The notes under the pieces were generated by a model. The model had not been told where the DNA came from and ran no database searches. It worked only from the letters and a program-made list of their open reading frames with translations. Both the position numbers and the translations under genes were made by a program. A stretch of DNA of 64,000 nt from Opitutia bacterium (GTDB taxonomy: Bacteria; Verrucomicrobiota; Verrucomicrobiia; Opitutales; UBA953), in the NCBI GenBank assembly GCA_947453335.1, contig CANGFP010000001.1, positions 372,001 to 436,000 on the forward strand, read 5' to 3'. Positions within the stretch are counted from its first letter, which is position 1. Each line of letters begins with the position of its first letter. Below, piece by piece: positions 8,817 through 16,725 of the stretch.

Positions 8817-9980
8817 ATGGCTTCACTCAATCGCAAGCTCCGCATGGGCATGGTCGGTGGCGGCCGCGGCGCCTTCATCGGCGGCGTGCACCGCATGGCC
8901 GCGGCCCTCGACGGCCAGATCGAGCTCGTCGCCGGCGCGTTCTCGTCGGACCCCGAGAAGTCCCGCCTCTCCGGCGAGGACCTTTTCCTCCAGCCCGACC
9001 GCGTCTACGCCTCCTACCAGGAGATGGCGAAGGCCGAGGCCAAGCGCCCCGACCGCATCGACTTCGTGTCGATCGTCGCGCGCAACGACATGCACTACCC
9101 GGTGGCCAAGGCCTTCCTCGAGGCCGGCATCCACGTCGTCTGCGAGAAGCCGCTGGCCTATTCGCTGGCCGAGGCCAAGCAGCTGCGCGCGCTCGCCAAG
9201 AAGAGCGGCCTCATCTTCGCGCTGACCCACAACTACACCGGCTACCCGATGGTCAAGGAAGCCCGGGCGATGGTCCGGGACGGTAAGCTCGGCAAGATCA
9301 ACAAGGTCGTCGTCGAGTACCCGCAGGGCTACGCGATCACCGCGCTCAAGTCCAAGAAGGACACCAAGATCTCCAACTGGCGCATGGACCCGACCCTCTC
9401 GGGCCTCTCGAACTGCGTCGGCGACATCGGCACGCACGCGGAGAACCTCGCGCAGTACATCACCGGTCTGGAGCTCGCCGAGGTCGCCGCCGACCTCAGC
9501 ACCTACATCCCCGGCCGTCCGCTGGACGACGACGCCAACATGCTGCTCCGCTACAAGGGCGGCGCGAAGGGCATCCTGCATTCCTCGCAGATCTCCACCG
9601 GCGACGAGAACAACCTCAACATCCGGGTCTACGGCACGCTGGCCTCGCTCGAATGGCACCAGGAGCACCCGAACGAGCTCGTCGTGAAGTTCGCCGAAGC
9701 CCCGCGCCAGGTCTGGCGCCGCGGCAACTCGTACAACGGCGCCGAGGCGAAGAAGTACACCCGCACGCCGTTCGGCCATCCGGAAGCCTTCATCGAGGCC
9801 TTCGCGAACATCTACCGGTCCGTCACCGAGGCCGTCCGCGACCGCCTCGCCGGCCGCAAGGCCCCGAAGGGCGGCTACGACTTCCCGACGATCGACGACG
9901 GCGTCACCGGCATGGCCTTCGTGGCCGCCGCGGTGAAGTCCTCGAAGGCCAACGCCCGCTGGACCAAGCTCGACGCCTGA
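8817..9980 (+). CDS. Gfo/Idh/MocA family NAD(P)-dependent oxidoreductase (second of pair)
   Basis: A 387-residue protein from ATG 8817. Key segments are the Rossmann-type MGMVGGGRGAFIGGVHRMA, the CEKPLA motif, and DIGTHAENLAQYITG containing the catalytic-region Asp and His. The C-terminal part (QISTGDENNLNIRVYGTLASLEW, then GHPEAFIEAFANIYR) resembles myo-inositol or keto-sugar dehydrogenase relatives in sugar-lactone clusters. The frame continues upstream into the previous gene, but the ATG 5 bases after its stop fits the family N-terminus. Last gene of the unit; a strong terminator follows 21 bases later. Confidence 0.88.
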   Translation: MASLNRKLRMGMVGGGRGAFIGGVHRMAAALDGQIELVAGAFSSDPEKSRLSGEDLFLQPDRVYASYQEMAKAEAKRPDRIDFVSIVARNDMHYPVAKAFLEAGIHVVCEKPLAYSLAEAKQLRALAKKSGLIFALTHNYTGYPMVKEARAMVRDGKLGKINKVVVEYPQGYAITALKSKKDTKISNWRMDPTLSGLSNCVGDIGTHAENLAQYITGLELAEVAADLSTYIPGRPLDDDANMLLRYKGGAKGILHSSQISTGDENNLNIRVYGTLASLEWHQEHPNELVVKFAEAPRQVWRRGNSYNGAEAKKYTRTPFGHPEAFIEAFANIYRSVTEAVRDRLAGRKAPKGGYDFPTIDDGVTGMAFVAAAVKSSKANARWTKLDA

Positions 9981-10001
9981 GGCGCGCGTCAGGCGCCCAC
10001 G

Positions 10002-10031
10002 AAGGCCCCGGGTTCCGGGGCCTTCTTATTT
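10002..10031 (+). terminator. intrinsic terminator of the xylose/oxidoreductase unit
   Basis: A perfect 10-bp stem (10002-10011 with 10015-10024, arm AAGGCCCCGG), a three-base loop, then CTTATTTG. It overlaps the last codons of the convergent tspO gene. Confidence 0.8.
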
Positions 10032-10511
10032 GTTGAGGGTGGCGATGGCCGAGTTCAGGGCGGTCGCGAAGAGGAGCCAGGCCAGGTGCGGGAACTGCAG
10101 GAAGGCGGCGAGGCGGTCTTGACGCCAGAGGTAGCGGATGAAGACGCCGAGCGCGCCGACGTAGAAGTAGATGACCCAGAGGGAGAGGTCGGGACGGTGC
10201 AGGGCGAAGAACACCGGCGACCAGGCCGCGTTGAGCAGGAGCATGAGGCCGAACGCGACCTTGGTCTTCAGCGCGTCCGCATGCGTTGAGCGCCAGACGC
10301 GCCACATCGAGACGGCCATGAGCACGTAGAGCGTCGTCCACGCCGGGCCGAAGATCCAGTTGGGCGGGTTGAAGGAGGGCTTGTTCAGGTGGGCGTACCA
10401 GGCCGGGATCTCCGACCGCGTGGCGGCCGCTCCGAGGCCCCCGATGGCCAAGGTCAGGATGAGCAAGCCGACCAGGATGGGCCAAGGACCGCGCGGGGCA
10501 GGGGATTCCAT
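10026..10511 (-). CDS. tspO: TspO/MBR family tryptophan-rich sensory protein
   Basis: A 161-residue five-helix membrane protein. PAWYAHLNKPSFNPPNW followed by FGPAWTTLYVLMAVSMW is the hallmark TspO block (helix 1-2 loop and helix 2), and NAAWSPVFFALHRPDLSL is the helix 3-4 block. Bacterial TspO binds tetrapyrroles and is tied to stress or light/oxygen sensing. The frame extends upstream to 10610, but ATG 10509-10511 gives the usual length and puts the first helix near the N-terminus. It is divergent from dapL and stands alone. No haem or carotenoid gene cluster is adjacent. Confidence 0.93.
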   Translation of the reverse strand: MESPAPRGPWPILVGLLILTLAIGGLGAAATRSEIPAWYAHLNKPSFNPPNWIFGPAWTTLYVLMAVSMWRVWRSTHADALKTKVAFGLMLLLNAAWSPVFFALHRPDLSLWVIYFYVGALGVFIRYLWRQDRLAAFLQFPHLAWLLFATALNSAIATLNK

Positions 10512-10608
10512 GCCCTCAGGATGGTCCGGGAAGGGGACGGCGCAAGGCCGACGGCGATGACCGCTTGCCATCGGCCGCATTCCCCCTCTTTTTCGAGGCC
10601 ACCTCGCC

Positions 10609-11853
10609 ATGTCCGACCCTTACATCCAGCAGCTCTTCGCCGAACGCATCGGCGGCGTCAATTACGGCAAGTCCACCGCGATCTACAAGTTCGAGAAGAT
10701 CAAGCGCGCCAAGGCCGCCGCCAAAAAGGCTAAGCCGGACGTCGCCCTGATCGACCTCGGCGTCGGCGAGCCCGACGAGATGGCGTTCCCGCAGGTCGTG
10801 AAGGCACTGCAGACCGAAGCCGCGAAGCCCGAGAACCGCGGCTACGCCGACAACGGCGGCGCGGACTTCAAGCAGGCCGCGGCGCGCTACATGAAGAACC
10901 TCTTCGGCGTGACCGTCGATCCCGACACCGAGGTCCTCCACTCGATCGGCTCCAAGGCCGCCCTTTCGATCCTCCCGGCCTGCTTCATCAACCCCGGAGA
11001 CTACGTCCTGATGACCGTCCCGGGCTACCCGGTCTTCGGCACGCACGCCAAGTACTACGGCGGCCTCGTCCACAACCTGAAGCTCACGGCCGAGAACAAC
11101 TTCCTGCCCGACCTTAAGTCCATCCCCGCCGACATCCTGGCCAAGGCCAAGGTCCTTGTCCTCAACTACCCGAACAATCCGACCGGCGCCTGCGCCACGC
11201 GCAAGTTCTTCGAGGAAGTCGTCGCCTTCGCCAAGCAGCACAACCTCGTCGTCATCCAGGACGCCGCCTACGGTTCACTCCACTTCGGCGCCGAACAGGT
11301 CTCCATCCTGCAGGTCCCGGGCGCGAAGGACGTCGCCATCGAGCTGCACTCGCTCTCGAAGAGCCACAACATGACCGGCTGGCGCATCGGCTTCGTCGCG
11401 GGCAACGCGCTCATCGTCCGCGCCTACGGCGACGTGAAGGACAACTCCGACTCCGGCCAGTTCCTCGGCATCCAGAAGGCCGGCGTGGCCGGTCTCGACG
11501 ATGCCTCGATCCCGAAGGCCATCGCGGCCAAGTACTCTCGCCGCATGGACAAGCTCGTCGGCGTCCTCGCCAAGCTCGGCTTCCAGGTCCGCAAGCCCGG
11601 CGCCGGTTTCTTCCTCTACATGCCCGCCCCGAAGTCCGCCACCGGCCCGTCCGGCACCGTGAGCTTCGACTCCGGCGAGGCCTTCTCGCAGTGGATGATC
11701 ACCGAGCACCTCATCTCCACCGTGCCCTGGGACGACTGCGGCTCGTTCGTCCGTTTCTCCGTGACGTTCGTCTCGGACAAGGGCGAGGCCGGTGAAGCCG
11801 AGGTCATCGCCGAGGTGGAACGCCGCCTTTCGGCTTGGAAATTCGCCTTCTAA
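10609..11853 (+). CDS. dapL: LL-diaminopimelate aminotransferase (class I/II PLP enzyme)
   Basis: Probably converts tetrahydrodipicolinate directly to LL-diaminopimelate with glutamate as amino donor, for lysine and peptidoglycan. The 414-residue protein is a fold-type I aminotransferase: GYADNGG (79-85), NYPNNPTGA with Asn190, DAAYGSLHF (Asp218, Tyr221), and the PLP lysine Lys251 in HSLSKSHNMTGWRIGF. The N-terminal IYKFEKIKRAK and LIDLGVGEPD blocks are those of DapL-type enzymes rather than aspartate aminotransferases. A DapL route is established in Verrucomicrobia. It is monocistronic, with its own long terminator. Another aminotransferase specificity cannot be excluded. Confidence 0.82.
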   Translation: MSDPYIQQLFAERIGGVNYGKSTAIYKFEKIKRAKAAAKKAKPDVALIDLGVGEPDEMAFPQVVKALQTEAAKPENRGYADNGGADFKQAAARYMKNLFGVTVDPDTEVLHSIGSKAALSILPACFINPGDYVLMTVPGYPVFGTHAKYYGGLVHNLKLTAENNFLPDLKSIPADILAKAKVLVLNYPNNPTGACATRKFFEEVVAFAKQHNLVVIQDAAYGSLHFGAEQVSILQVPGAKDVAIELHSLSKSHNMTGWRIGFVAGNALIVRAYGDVKDNSDSGQFLGIQKAGVAGLDDASIPKAIAAKYSRRMDKLVGVLAKLGFQVRKPGAGFFLYMPAPKSATGPSGTVSFDSGEAFSQWMITEHLISTVPWDDCGSFVRFSVTFVSDKGEAGEAEVIAEVERRLSAWKFAF

Positions 11854-11863
11854 GCCCGTTTTG

Positions 11864-11903
11864 GACCCCTTCCTTGTCGGATTGACAGGGGAGGGGGTCT
11901 TTG
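11864..11903 (+). terminator. intrinsic terminator of dapL
   Basis: A long stem of about 15 bp (11864-11878 with 11884-11899, one bulge, some G-T pairs) with a five-base loop, followed by TTTGG. It begins 10 bases after the dapL stop and separates it from tRNA-Phe. Confidence 0.7.
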
Positions 11904-11928
11904 GTCACCTTCGACCCCTAGTCAATTT

Positions 11929-12004
11929 GGCCGGATAGCTCAGTTGGTAGAGCAGACGCCTGAAGAGCGTCGTGTCGTTGGTTCGATTCCGACTCCGGCC
12001 ACCA
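11929..12004 (+). tRNA. tRNA-Phe (GAA)
   Basis: A complete 76-nt cloverleaf: acceptor GGCCGGA/TCCGGCC, anticodon stem GACGC/GCGTC enclosing loop CTGAAGA (anticodon GAA), and T arm GTTGG-TTCGATT-CCGAC. CCA is encoded at 12002-12004. Confidence 0.97.
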
Positions 12005-12095
12005 CTTCAAACCGGCCCGCTTGAGTTCCTCAGGCGGGCCGGACCTTTGGTTGGGGGAACTTGCGCCCGACCGCGCGCAGGCCCAGATTGGCCGC

Positions 12096-13061
12096 ATGCC
12101 CCGACGATGTCTCCTGCTCGGCTTGCTTGCCTGGTTGCCGCTCGCGGCCTGCTCGGCTGAGCCGGCCAATGCGCGCGTCGACATGGCCGACCCCAAGGCC
12201 TTCCATGACATCCAGTCGGCGGTGAACGCCGTGCCTCCCGTCCAGGGCCGCGCCTCCCGGTGGGTCATCGACGTGGCTCCCGGCGTGTATGCGGAGCGCG
12301 TGCGCATCCCGCGCGAGGCCGGCCCCATCCTCCTGCGCGGAGCCGGTGCCGAACGGACGAAGGTCGTGGTCGAGCGCAACGCCAACGACCTCGACCCGTC
12401 TGGGAAACCTGTCGGTACCTTCGAGTCCGGCGTCTTCCGTGTCGATGCTGACTCCTTCGAGGCGCAAGGCCTGACCATCGAGAACGCCTCCAGGAAGGTC
12501 GGGCAAGCCGTCGCTGTGCGGCTTGACGGCGACCGCATCGTCTTCCGCCAATGCGCCGTGCTGGGCCGGCAGGACACGCTGCTCGTCAACAAAGGCCGGC
12601 ATTACTTCGAGCGCTGCGCGATCGCGGGGACGGTGGATTTCGTCTTCGGAGCCGCGACGGCCTATTTCGACCGCTGCGACATCCGCATCCTCGGCAAAGG
12701 GTATGTCGCGGCCCCGTCGACGCCGCTGGAACAGCCTTTCGGATTGGTCTTCGTGGATTGCGATGTCGGCCTGCAAGCCGAGCACGGGGTGCAGGCCTAT
12801 CTGGCGCGGCCGTGGAGGGAGCATGGCGCCGCGCTCTTCCTGCGTTGCCGCCTGGGGGCCTGCGTCCGCAAGGAAGGCTGGGATAATTGGCGCAACCCGG
12901 AGCGGGAAAAGACCGCGCGATTCCAGGAGGCGGAGTCGACCGGCCCGGGTGCGGAACAGGCCGCCCGGGTCAAATGGGCCAAGCCTCTCGCCGCCGCCGG
13001 GGGCATCGCCCCCGCCAAGGTCTTGGGCGGAACCGATGCCTGGGATCCCGTGACGCGCTAG
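12096..13061 (+). CDS. pectinesterase-family lipoprotein
   Basis: De-esterifies methylated pectin if it follows the carbohydrate esterase family 8 pattern. The 321-residue product from ATG 12096 starts with a lipoprotein signal (lipobox LAAC, Cys19), so it should be membrane-anchored outside the cytoplasm. All family catalytic positions are visible in the right order: Gln137 (GQAVAVR), Gln159-Asp160 (GRQDTLL), Asp181 (GTVDFVFG), and Arg238/Trp240 (YLARPWREHG). The fold is a right-handed beta-helix. The frame extends 25 codons further upstream, but that would bury the signal peptide. The gene is alone; no pectate lyase is adjacent. It converges with the next gene, one base apart. Confidence 0.92.
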   Translation: MPRRCLLLGLLAWLPLAACSAEPANARVDMADPKAFHDIQSAVNAVPPVQGRASRWVIDVAPGVYAERVRIPREAGPILLRGAGAERTKVVVERNANDLDPSGKPVGTFESGVFRVDADSFEAQGLTIENASRKVGQAVAVRLDGDRIVFRQCAVLGRQDTLLVNKGRHYFERCAIAGTVDFVFGAATAYFDRCDIRILGKGYVAAPSTPLEQPFGLVFVDCDVGLQAEHGVQAYLARPWREHGAALFLRCRLGACVRKEGWDNWRNPEREKTARFQEAESTGPGAEQAARVKWAKPLAAAGGIAPAKVLGGTDAWDPVTR

Positions 13062-13062
13062 C

Positions 13063-13815
13063 CTAGCGGTTGAAGAGCAGGCGCATCAGCGAGAACCGTT
13101 CGCCATGCGCGAGCTCCGCCGGGGGCGCGGCGTCCACGCCGGACTCCACGAGCGTGATGGCCTTCTCCTCTTCGCGGACCTTGTCGCCCTTGATGGTCTT
13201 CTCGGTCCACTTGGCCTGGACCACGCCGAAGGGCGTCGACTCGTCGCGCCAGACCGTGCCGCGGAGGATGATCGTCTGTTTCTTCACGAACGGCGGGTCG
13301 ATGATGGTGTACGATTCCATCTTCAGTCGGAGGCAACGGAAGGTCCGCGCCCCCAAGGCCAAGCTCTCGGCCTCCGCCGTCTCCGCCGCGAGCGTGTTGG
13401 TCGTGCGGTAGCCGGCCTTGCTTGCGAGCGAGGCGACATCTTCAGGCAGCATGTGCCAAGGCCCCTTCACGGGTTCCGAGAAGAGGATCTCCGCCGCCGA
13501 CTCGAGCAGCTTGTTCGCGCCGGCGCGGTCGAGGTCCTTGGGGACGAGGAAACGCAGCGGCGCCTTGTGGCTGGAGCCCAGCCAAGCGACTGGCTCCACG
13601 CTCAGCCAGACATGGGGCTTGTCGCCGACCTTGCCGCCGTCGCGCACGGACAGCTTGATGCGCGTGGCTTCGGCGTCGGGTTCCGGCGCGGTCTTCCGGA
13701 TGTCGTAGGTCGCCCAAGCGCCGGGTGCGGGCAGTTTTTCCGCGAAGATGTTCCATTGGGCATGGGCGCAGGCCGAGCCGCAGAGCAGGGCGAGGAGGCC
13801 GAGGAAGTTCCGCAT
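13063..13815 (-). CDS. secreted protein of unknown function
   Basis: A 250-residue product with an N-terminal signal peptide (hydrophobic stretch LGLLALLCGSACAHA, likely cleavage near residue 19). The mature part is rich in beta-prone segments: WATYDIRKT, HVWLSVEPV, TFRCLRLKMESY, TIILRGTVWRDESTPFGVVQAKW. The closing GTVWRDxxxPFGVVxxKW pattern resembles the end of lipoprotein-carrier-like or DUF domains in which a half-barrel holds a lipid, but I cannot assign a family. There are no catalytic motifs. It is convergent with the pectinesterase and divergent from the cimA leader region, so it is transcribed alone. Confidence 0.7.
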   Translation of the reverse strand: MRNFLGLLALLCGSACAHAQWNIFAEKLPAPGAWATYDIRKTAPEPDAEATRIKLSVRDGGKVGDKPHVWLSVEPVAWLGSSHKAPLRFLVPKDLDRAGANKLLESAAEILFSEPVKGPWHMLPEDVASLASKAGYRTTNTLAAETAEAESLALGARTFRCLRLKMESYTIIDPPFVKKQTIILRGTVWRDESTPFGVVQAKWTEKTIKGDKVREEEKAITLVESGVDAAPPAELAHGERFSLMRLLFNR

Positions 13816-13920
13816 ACGGTCATTTTCTTCAAAAAAGAGGGGTTTTGGCGAGCCGAGTCTGCGCCCGCCGCCTTTGCCTTTGACTCAGGAGGGCCTTTTC
13901 CTTGGAGTTTGCCTTCACCC

Positions 13921-14004
13921 ATGGAAACCGCGGCCCAGTCCCAGACCCTTCCCCTCGCGGGCGGTCGCGCCGTCATTCCTGCGATTATCATCATCGGGCT
14001 CTAA
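13921..14004 (+). CDS. candidate isoleucine-rich leader peptide of cimA
   Basis: A 27-codon ORF (ATG 13921, TAA 14002) lies just upstream of the citramalate synthase gene and in a different frame. Its end reads VIPAIIIIGL: four consecutive Ile codons (ATT ATC ATC ATC, 13984-13995) just before the stop, plus another Ile, a Val and a Leu. Citramalate synthase is the first enzyme of the threonine-independent isoleucine route, so runs of Ile codons are what a transcription- or translation-attenuation leader would need. A GGAG at 13904-13907 is a possible, rather distant ribosome site. Three stem-loops follow (13995-14057). Expression is untested; the call is inference. Confidence 0.6.
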   Translation: METAAQSQTLPLAGGRAVIPAIIIIGL

Positions 14005-14061
14005 GCCCGCTGAACGGCTCGCCCTTGGCGACTTCCCGTTCCGCGGCGCCCGGAACGGCGA
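13995..14061 (+). promoter_or_regulatory. stem-loop array between the Ile-rich leader and cimA
   Basis: Three consecutive hairpins are readable: CGGGCT/AGCCCG (13995-14000 with 14004-14009, overlapping the leader stop codon), TCGCC/GGCGA (14019-14023 with 14027-14031), and CGTTCCG/CGGAACG (14037-14043 with 14051-14057). A second GGCGA at 14057-14061 could pair with the same TCGCC, giving a mutually exclusive fold. The last hairpin lacks a clean U tract, so control at translation or by Rho is as likely as intrinsic termination. Confidence 0.45.
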
Positions 14062-14093
14062 CTCCCCTTATCCTCCTTTCCTCCCCCACCACC

Positions 14094-15650
14094 ATGGCAC
14101 GAAAAATCGAAATCTACGACACCACCCTCCGCGACGGCTCGCAGGGGCTGGGGATTCATTTCTCGGTGGCCGACAAGCTGCGCGTGGCCCAGGAGCTCGA
14201 ACGATTCGGCGTCGCCTACATCGAGGGCGGCTGGCCGGGCTCCAATCCGCGCGACATCGAGTTCTTCCATGAGGCCCGGAAGCTCAAGTTCAAGCACGCC
14301 AAGCTCGCGGCCTTCGGCTCCACCCGCAAGAAGGGCATCCGCGCCTCCGAGGACGCCCAGGTCAAGGGCCTCCTCGAGGTCGAGACCCCGGTCGTCACGA
14401 TCTACGGCAAGACCTCGGCGCTGCACGTCCGCGAGGTCCTGCGCTGCACGCCCGAGGAGAACCTCGCGATGATCGCCGACACCGTCGCCTTCCTCAAGTC
14501 CCACGGCCGTGAGGTCGTCTACGATTGCGAACACGCCATCGACGGCTGGAAGGAGGATCCGGCCTACGCCGCGGCCTGTTTCCGCGCCGCCGCCGAGGCC
14601 GGCGCCTCGCGCATCGTCCTCTGCGACACCAACGGCGGTTCCCTGCCCGACGAAGTCGCCGAAGCCACGCGCCACGCCCGCGCCGCCGTCAAGGCCGCCA
14701 TCGGCATCCACACGCACGACGACTCCGGCCTGGCCTTGGCCAACGCCTTGGCCTCGCTGGACGCAGGCGCCGTCCACGTGCAGGGCACGATGAACGGCAT
14801 CGGCGAGCGCACCGGCAACTGCGACCTCACGGCCGTCATCCCGGTCGCGCAGATCAAGCGCGGCTGGAGCTGCGTCCCCGCCGCTTCGCTGAAGCGCCTC
14901 ACCGCGCTCTCCCGCTTCGTCGACGGCGTCACGAACCAGGCCCCCGATCCCCGTCGTCCGTGGGTCGGCGCCGCCGCGTTCGCCCATAAGGGCGGTACGC
15001 ACGTCGACGCCATCCGCAAGTTCTCCGCCGCGTACGAGCACGTGGACCCGTCCGCGGTCGGCAATTCCCGCGACGTCCTCGTCAGCGACCAGTCCGGCCG
15101 CAGCAATCTGCTGCTCAAGGCCGCCGAGCTGGGCATCGAGCTCGACAAGGACGCGCCCTCGACCCGCGTGGCGCTCGACGAGCTGAAGAAGCTCGAGCAC
15201 AAGGGCTGGAGCTTCGAGGACGCCGACGCCTCGCTCGCGCTGCTTCTCCGCAGCCACATCGGCAAGGCCGCCGCCGTTCCCTTCGAGGTCGTCAAGTACC
15301 ACATCTCGGTCCAAGGCGGCCTTAAGGACGCCTCCTGCGAGGCCACGGTCCGCGTGCGCATCGACGGCAAGGAATCCCTGACCGTCGCCGAAGGCGAAGG
15401 TCCGGTCCACGCCCTCGACCAAGCCTTGCGCGAGGCCCTCGTGAAGGCCTTCCCGAAGCTCAAGAAGGTGCATCTCGCCGACTACAAGGTCCGCGTGCTC
15501 GCCGGCCAGGACGGCACGTCCGCGCAGACCCGCGTGGTCGTCCGTTCCAGCGACGGCGCCCGCTCGTGGGGCACGGTCGGCGTCAGCGCCAACCTCGTCG
15601 AGGCGTCCCTGCGCGCCATCGTCGACGGCTACGCGTACGCGCTGTCCTGA
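14094..15650 (+). CDS. cimA: (R)-citramalate synthase
   Basis: Condenses pyruvate and acetyl-CoA to citramalate, giving 2-oxobutanoate for isoleucine. The 518-residue cytoplasmic enzyme has the alpha-isopropylmalate/homocitrate synthase TIM barrel: IYDTTLRDGSQG (residues 6-17), the citramalate-type GGWPGSNPRDIEFF, LCDTNGGSLPDEV, HTHDDSGLA (metal His-x-His) and GTMNGIGERTGNCDL. The C-terminal part (from about residue 400) is the LeuA-type allosteric domain for feedback control. ATG 14094 gives the family N-terminus; the frame is open further upstream but lies across the leader. The GWPGSNP block and the Ile-rich leader both favour citramalate over isopropylmalate synthase. Confidence 0.92.
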   Translation: MARKIEIYDTTLRDGSQGLGIHFSVADKLRVAQELERFGVAYIEGGWPGSNPRDIEFFHEARKLKFKHAKLAAFGSTRKKGIRASEDAQVKGLLEVETPVVTIYGKTSALHVREVLRCTPEENLAMIADTVAFLKSHGREVVYDCEHAIDGWKEDPAYAAACFRAAAEAGASRIVLCDTNGGSLPDEVAEATRHARAAVKAAIGIHTHDDSGLALANALASLDAGAVHVQGTMNGIGERTGNCDLTAVIPVAQIKRGWSCVPAASLKRLTALSRFVDGVTNQAPDPRRPWVGAAAFAHKGGTHVDAIRKFSAAYEHVDPSAVGNSRDVLVSDQSGRSNLLLKAAELGIELDKDAPSTRVALDELKKLEHKGWSFEDADASLALLLRSHIGKAAAVPFEVVKYHISVQGGLKDASCEATVRVRIDGKESLTVAEGEGPVHALDQALREALVKAFPKLKKVHLADYKVRVLAGQDGTSAQTRVVVRSSDGARSWGTVGVSANLVEASLRAIVDGYAYALS

Positions 15651-15677
15651 ACATCCCTAGACGGATTGACTGCCCTT

Positions 15678-15711
15678 GGGGGCGGGGTTGGATGTCCTCC
15701 GCCCCGCCCCC
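15678..15711 (+). other. G/C-only hairpin abutting the esterase start codon
   Basis: GGGGGCGGGG (15678-15687) is perfectly complementary to CCCCGCCCCC (15702-15711). The 3' arm ends one base before the ATG at 15712. The stem would occlude the ribosome landing zone of the following gene. There is no U tract, so it is not a simple terminator for cimA. Confidence 0.6.
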
Positions 15712-16725
15712 ATGCGTTTCTTGATCCTCCTCCTCGCCGCCGCCGCGGCTTCCGCGGCCGACCAGTCCAAGCTCCGCATCTACGAGCTCGGTGAGGCGGG
15801 CAAGCCGGCCCAGCTCGCGGACCTGCCCCGCCTGCGCGCGGCGCAGAAGGACAAGGTGTTCACGGCGGAGATGCCCAATCCGGTCTTCCGCCTGAGCGAC
15901 CTCCCGTTCCTCGGCGAAGGCCGAAAGGAGAAGCTCGACCTCTATCTGCCCAACGGCCCGGAGCGCAAGGACCGCCCCGCCGTCGTCTTCATCCATGGCG
16001 GCGGCTTCACCGGTGGCGACAAGGCCGAGCAGCGCTCCAGCAGCGTCAGCGCCGACCTCGCGCGCGCCGGCTACGTCGTCGTCAGCTGCAACTACGTCCT
16101 CGGCGCTAAGTCGAAGGACGGCGTCTGGCCCCGCAACATCGCCGATTGCCGCGAGGCCGTCCGCTGGGTGCGCGCGCATACGGTGGAGCTCGGCGTGAAT
16201 CCTGACAAGATCGCCGTCGCCGGCGGTTCCGCGGGCGGCTACCTCGCGCTCATGGTCGGTCTCTCCGACGACCGGACCGGCCCCGGGGGCGACCCTCAGG
16301 CCAAGGTTCCGGCCAAGGTCTCCGCGGTGATCGACATGTATGGCGTCGTGAACTTCTCCAAGCACGGCAAGGGTGACGTGCCCGGCGCGACTCCCGCCCA
16401 GCAGGCCGCCTTCCTGCCCGAGAACCAGTGCGACCCGCAGGACCCTCCCGTGCTCATCCTGCACGGCACCGCGGACACGACCGTGGACCTCCAGCAGTCG
16501 AGGGACATGGCCGCGGCCTTGGCCAAGGCCAAGGTCCCCCACGAGCTCATCGTCGTCGACGGGGCGCCCCATACCTTCGACCTGCACCCCAAGGGCTCGG
16601 GCTGGACGCGCACGGCCCTGCGTTGGGCGGAGAACGGCAACGAGACCCGCGTGGTCAGCAAGGGGGACCGCGCCGACCTCGCCGAGCCGACCTTGGATTT
16701 CCTCTCGCGGACGATCGGGAAGTGA
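15712..16725 (+). CDS. secreted alpha/beta hydrolase (carboxylesterase/BD-FAE-like)
   Basis: A 337-residue protein with a signal peptide (MRFLILLLAAAAASA, cleavage near residue 16), so it is exported. Alpha/beta-hydrolase features in order are the oxyanion motif HGGGF, the nucleophile elbow AGGSAGGYLAL (Ser in GGSAGG), the acid region LHGTADTTV and the catalytic His in GAPHTFDLH. The HGGG plus GxSxGG combination is that of carboxylesterases and xylan acetyl esterase/feruloyl-esterase-like proteins. The natural ester is unknown; deacetylation of plant polysaccharides would fit the window. The start is preceded by a perfect G/C hairpin. The stop abuts the stop of the convergent NYN gene. Confidence 0.85.
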   Translation: MRFLILLLAAAAASAADQSKLRIYELGEAGKPAQLADLPRLRAAQKDKVFTAEMPNPVFRLSDLPFLGEGRKEKLDLYLPNGPERKDRPAVVFIHGGGFTGGDKAEQRSSSVSADLARAGYVVVSCNYVLGAKSKDGVWPRNIADCREAVRWVRAHTVELGVNPDKIAVAGGSAGGYLALMVGLSDDRTGPGGDPQAKVPAKVSAVIDMYGVVNFSKHGKGDVPGATPAQQAAFLPENQCDPQDPPVLILHGTADTTVDLQQSRDMAAALAKAKVPHELIVVDGAPHTFDLHPKGSGWTRTALRWAENGNETRVVSKGDRADLAEPTLDFLSRTIGK

